A stretch of 7,338 nt of DNA from Dehalococcoides mccartyi (GTDB lineage Bacteria > Chloroflexota > Dehalococcoidia > UBA2979). The position numbers were made by a program, and so were the translations under genes. Below the pieces are notes generated by a model. It searched no databases. It saw nothing but the letters and a program-made list of their open reading frames with translations, and was not told the DNA's origin. Where the stretch lies: positions 1 to 7,338 of the forward strand of contig CAMDAY010000109.1 in NCBI GenBank assembly GCA_945888895.1. Direction: 5' to 3'. This document shows, one piece after another, positions 6,942-7,338 of this stretch; position 1 is the first letter of the stretch, and each line of letters opens with the position of its first letter.

Positions 6942-6974
6942 GATCGTCTGACGACGATCTGGGCTCTGACGATC
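6942..6974 (+). promoter_or_regulatory. competing hairpins in the aceE-aceF spacer
   Basis: GATCGTC (6942-6948) is the exact reverse complement of GACGATC, which occurs twice downstream, at 6953-6959 and again at 6968-6974. The first pairing gives a 7-bp stem with a four-base loop; the second gives a stem with a 19-base loop that ends against the aceF Shine-Dalgarno (GGAGG 6976-6980). The two downstream copies lie in a larger near-repeat, CTGACGACGATCTGG and CTGACGATCTGG. No T-run follows, so it is not an intrinsic terminator. It could be an RNA processing or translation-tuning element, or a fortuitous duplication. Confidence 0.35.
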
Positions 6975-6990
6975 TGGAGGAAGTCGCACG

Positions 6991-7338
6991 ATGGCGGACT
7001 TCGCCCTTCCCAACCTCGGTGAGAACATCAACGAGGCTGACGTACTCAAAATCCTCGTCTCCGAAGGAGACGTGATCACCGTCGACCAGCCGCTGCTGGA
7101 GATCGAGACGGAGAAGGCCACACTGGACGTCCCGTCCGAGCTGGCCGGCCGCGTGACGAAGATCCATGTCGCCGCCGGCGACGTGGTGAAGCCGGGCCAG
7201 CTGCTGCTGACGGTCGAGGCCGGCGCTGCTGCCGCCTCGGCCCCCGCGCCCGCGGCACCCGCCGCTCCGGCACCCGCACCGGCCGAGGTTGCCCCGGTCG
7301 CCGCCGCTCCGGCTGCTGCTGCTTCTGCCCCGGAGGCT
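6991..7338 (+). CDS. aceF: pyruvate dehydrogenase E2, dihydrolipoyl acetyltransferase (5' part, cut by window end)
   Basis: The first 116 codons of an E2 chain; the frame is open to the last base. Residues 1-76 form one lipoyl domain: MADFALPNLGENINEADV at the N-terminus, then EIETEKATLDVPS (37-49) with K42 as the lysine that LipB and LipA would modify, then GDVVKPGQLLLTVEAG. From about 78 onward the chain is almost pure Ala/Pro (with a few Ser, Val, Glu), the flexible swinging-arm linker of E2 proteins. The peripheral-subunit-binding and catalytic domains lie outside the window, as would further lipoyl domains. The ATG has GGAGG at 6976-6980, ten bases upstream. The 2-oxoglutarate E2 (SucB) has the same kind of start, but the position right after aceE favours the pyruvate complex. 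Confidence 0.92.
   Translation, partial: MADFALPNLGENINEADVLKILVSEGDVITVDQPLLEIETEKATLDVPSELAGRVTKIHVAAGDVVKPGQLLLTVEAGAAAASAPAPAAPAAPAPAPAEVAPVAAAPAAAASAPEA

Noticed and set aside
7222..7338. GC-rich repetitive stretch at the right edge, resembling a tandem repeat.
   Set aside because: It is the coding sequence of the Ala/Pro linker of E2, and the repetition comes from the amino-acid composition.

Overview
The window is GC-rich, tightly packed bacterial chromosome. It carries no rRNA, tRNA, CRISPR array, insertion sequence or phage gene that I can see. The pyruvate dehydrogenase E1 is the long homodimeric AceE type, and its wording (for example the EEGITEAG stretch) is close to actinobacterial AceE as I remember it. 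The LipA wording (HTVCEEAHCPNIGEC) recalls Chloroflexota and Actinomycetota. I would place the source in one of those two phyla, with low certainty. GTG starts are common: the first VOC gene, lipA, the CoA-disulfide-reductase-like gene and, as I call it, aceE all use one.

Left part, + strand (about 1-1002): two small tandem paralogues of the vicinal oxygen chelate (VOC/glyoxalase) fold. They align without gaps at roughly 54% identity by hand count and resemble methylmalonyl-CoA epimerase in layout. Most of the metal ligands expected of that enzyme are replaced, so their substrate is unknown.

Middle part, - strand (1013-4085): a compact operon read right to left, lipB - lipA - FAD/NAD(P)H disulfide reductase. 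lipB and lipA overlap by 4 nt (GTGA), and lipA is 5 nt from the reductase. The reductase has the single-cysteine SFxxC active site and the C-terminal YAPPFS motif of the CoA-disulfide reductase/NADH oxidase group. It converges with the second VOC gene across only 10 nt.

Right part, + strand (4236-7338): aceE (E1) followed by the start of aceF (E2), cut by the window end after its lipoyl domain and part of an Ala/Pro linker. The 150-bp region between the lipB and aceE starts drives divergent transcription. It holds a 9+9-bp imperfect inverted repeat around a plausible -35 element.

Working together: LipB transfers octanoate to lipoyl domains, LipA inserts the two sulfurs, and the lipoyl lysine of the neighbouring E2 is an obvious target. 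AceE feeds acetyl groups onto that lipoyl arm. Enzyme and cofactor-maturation genes therefore sit back to back and could share control. The most interesting points are the divergent operator candidate, two competing hairpins before aceF, the metal-site loss in the VOC pair, and the disulfide reductase attached to the lipoate genes. I see no clearly new multi-gene system here.
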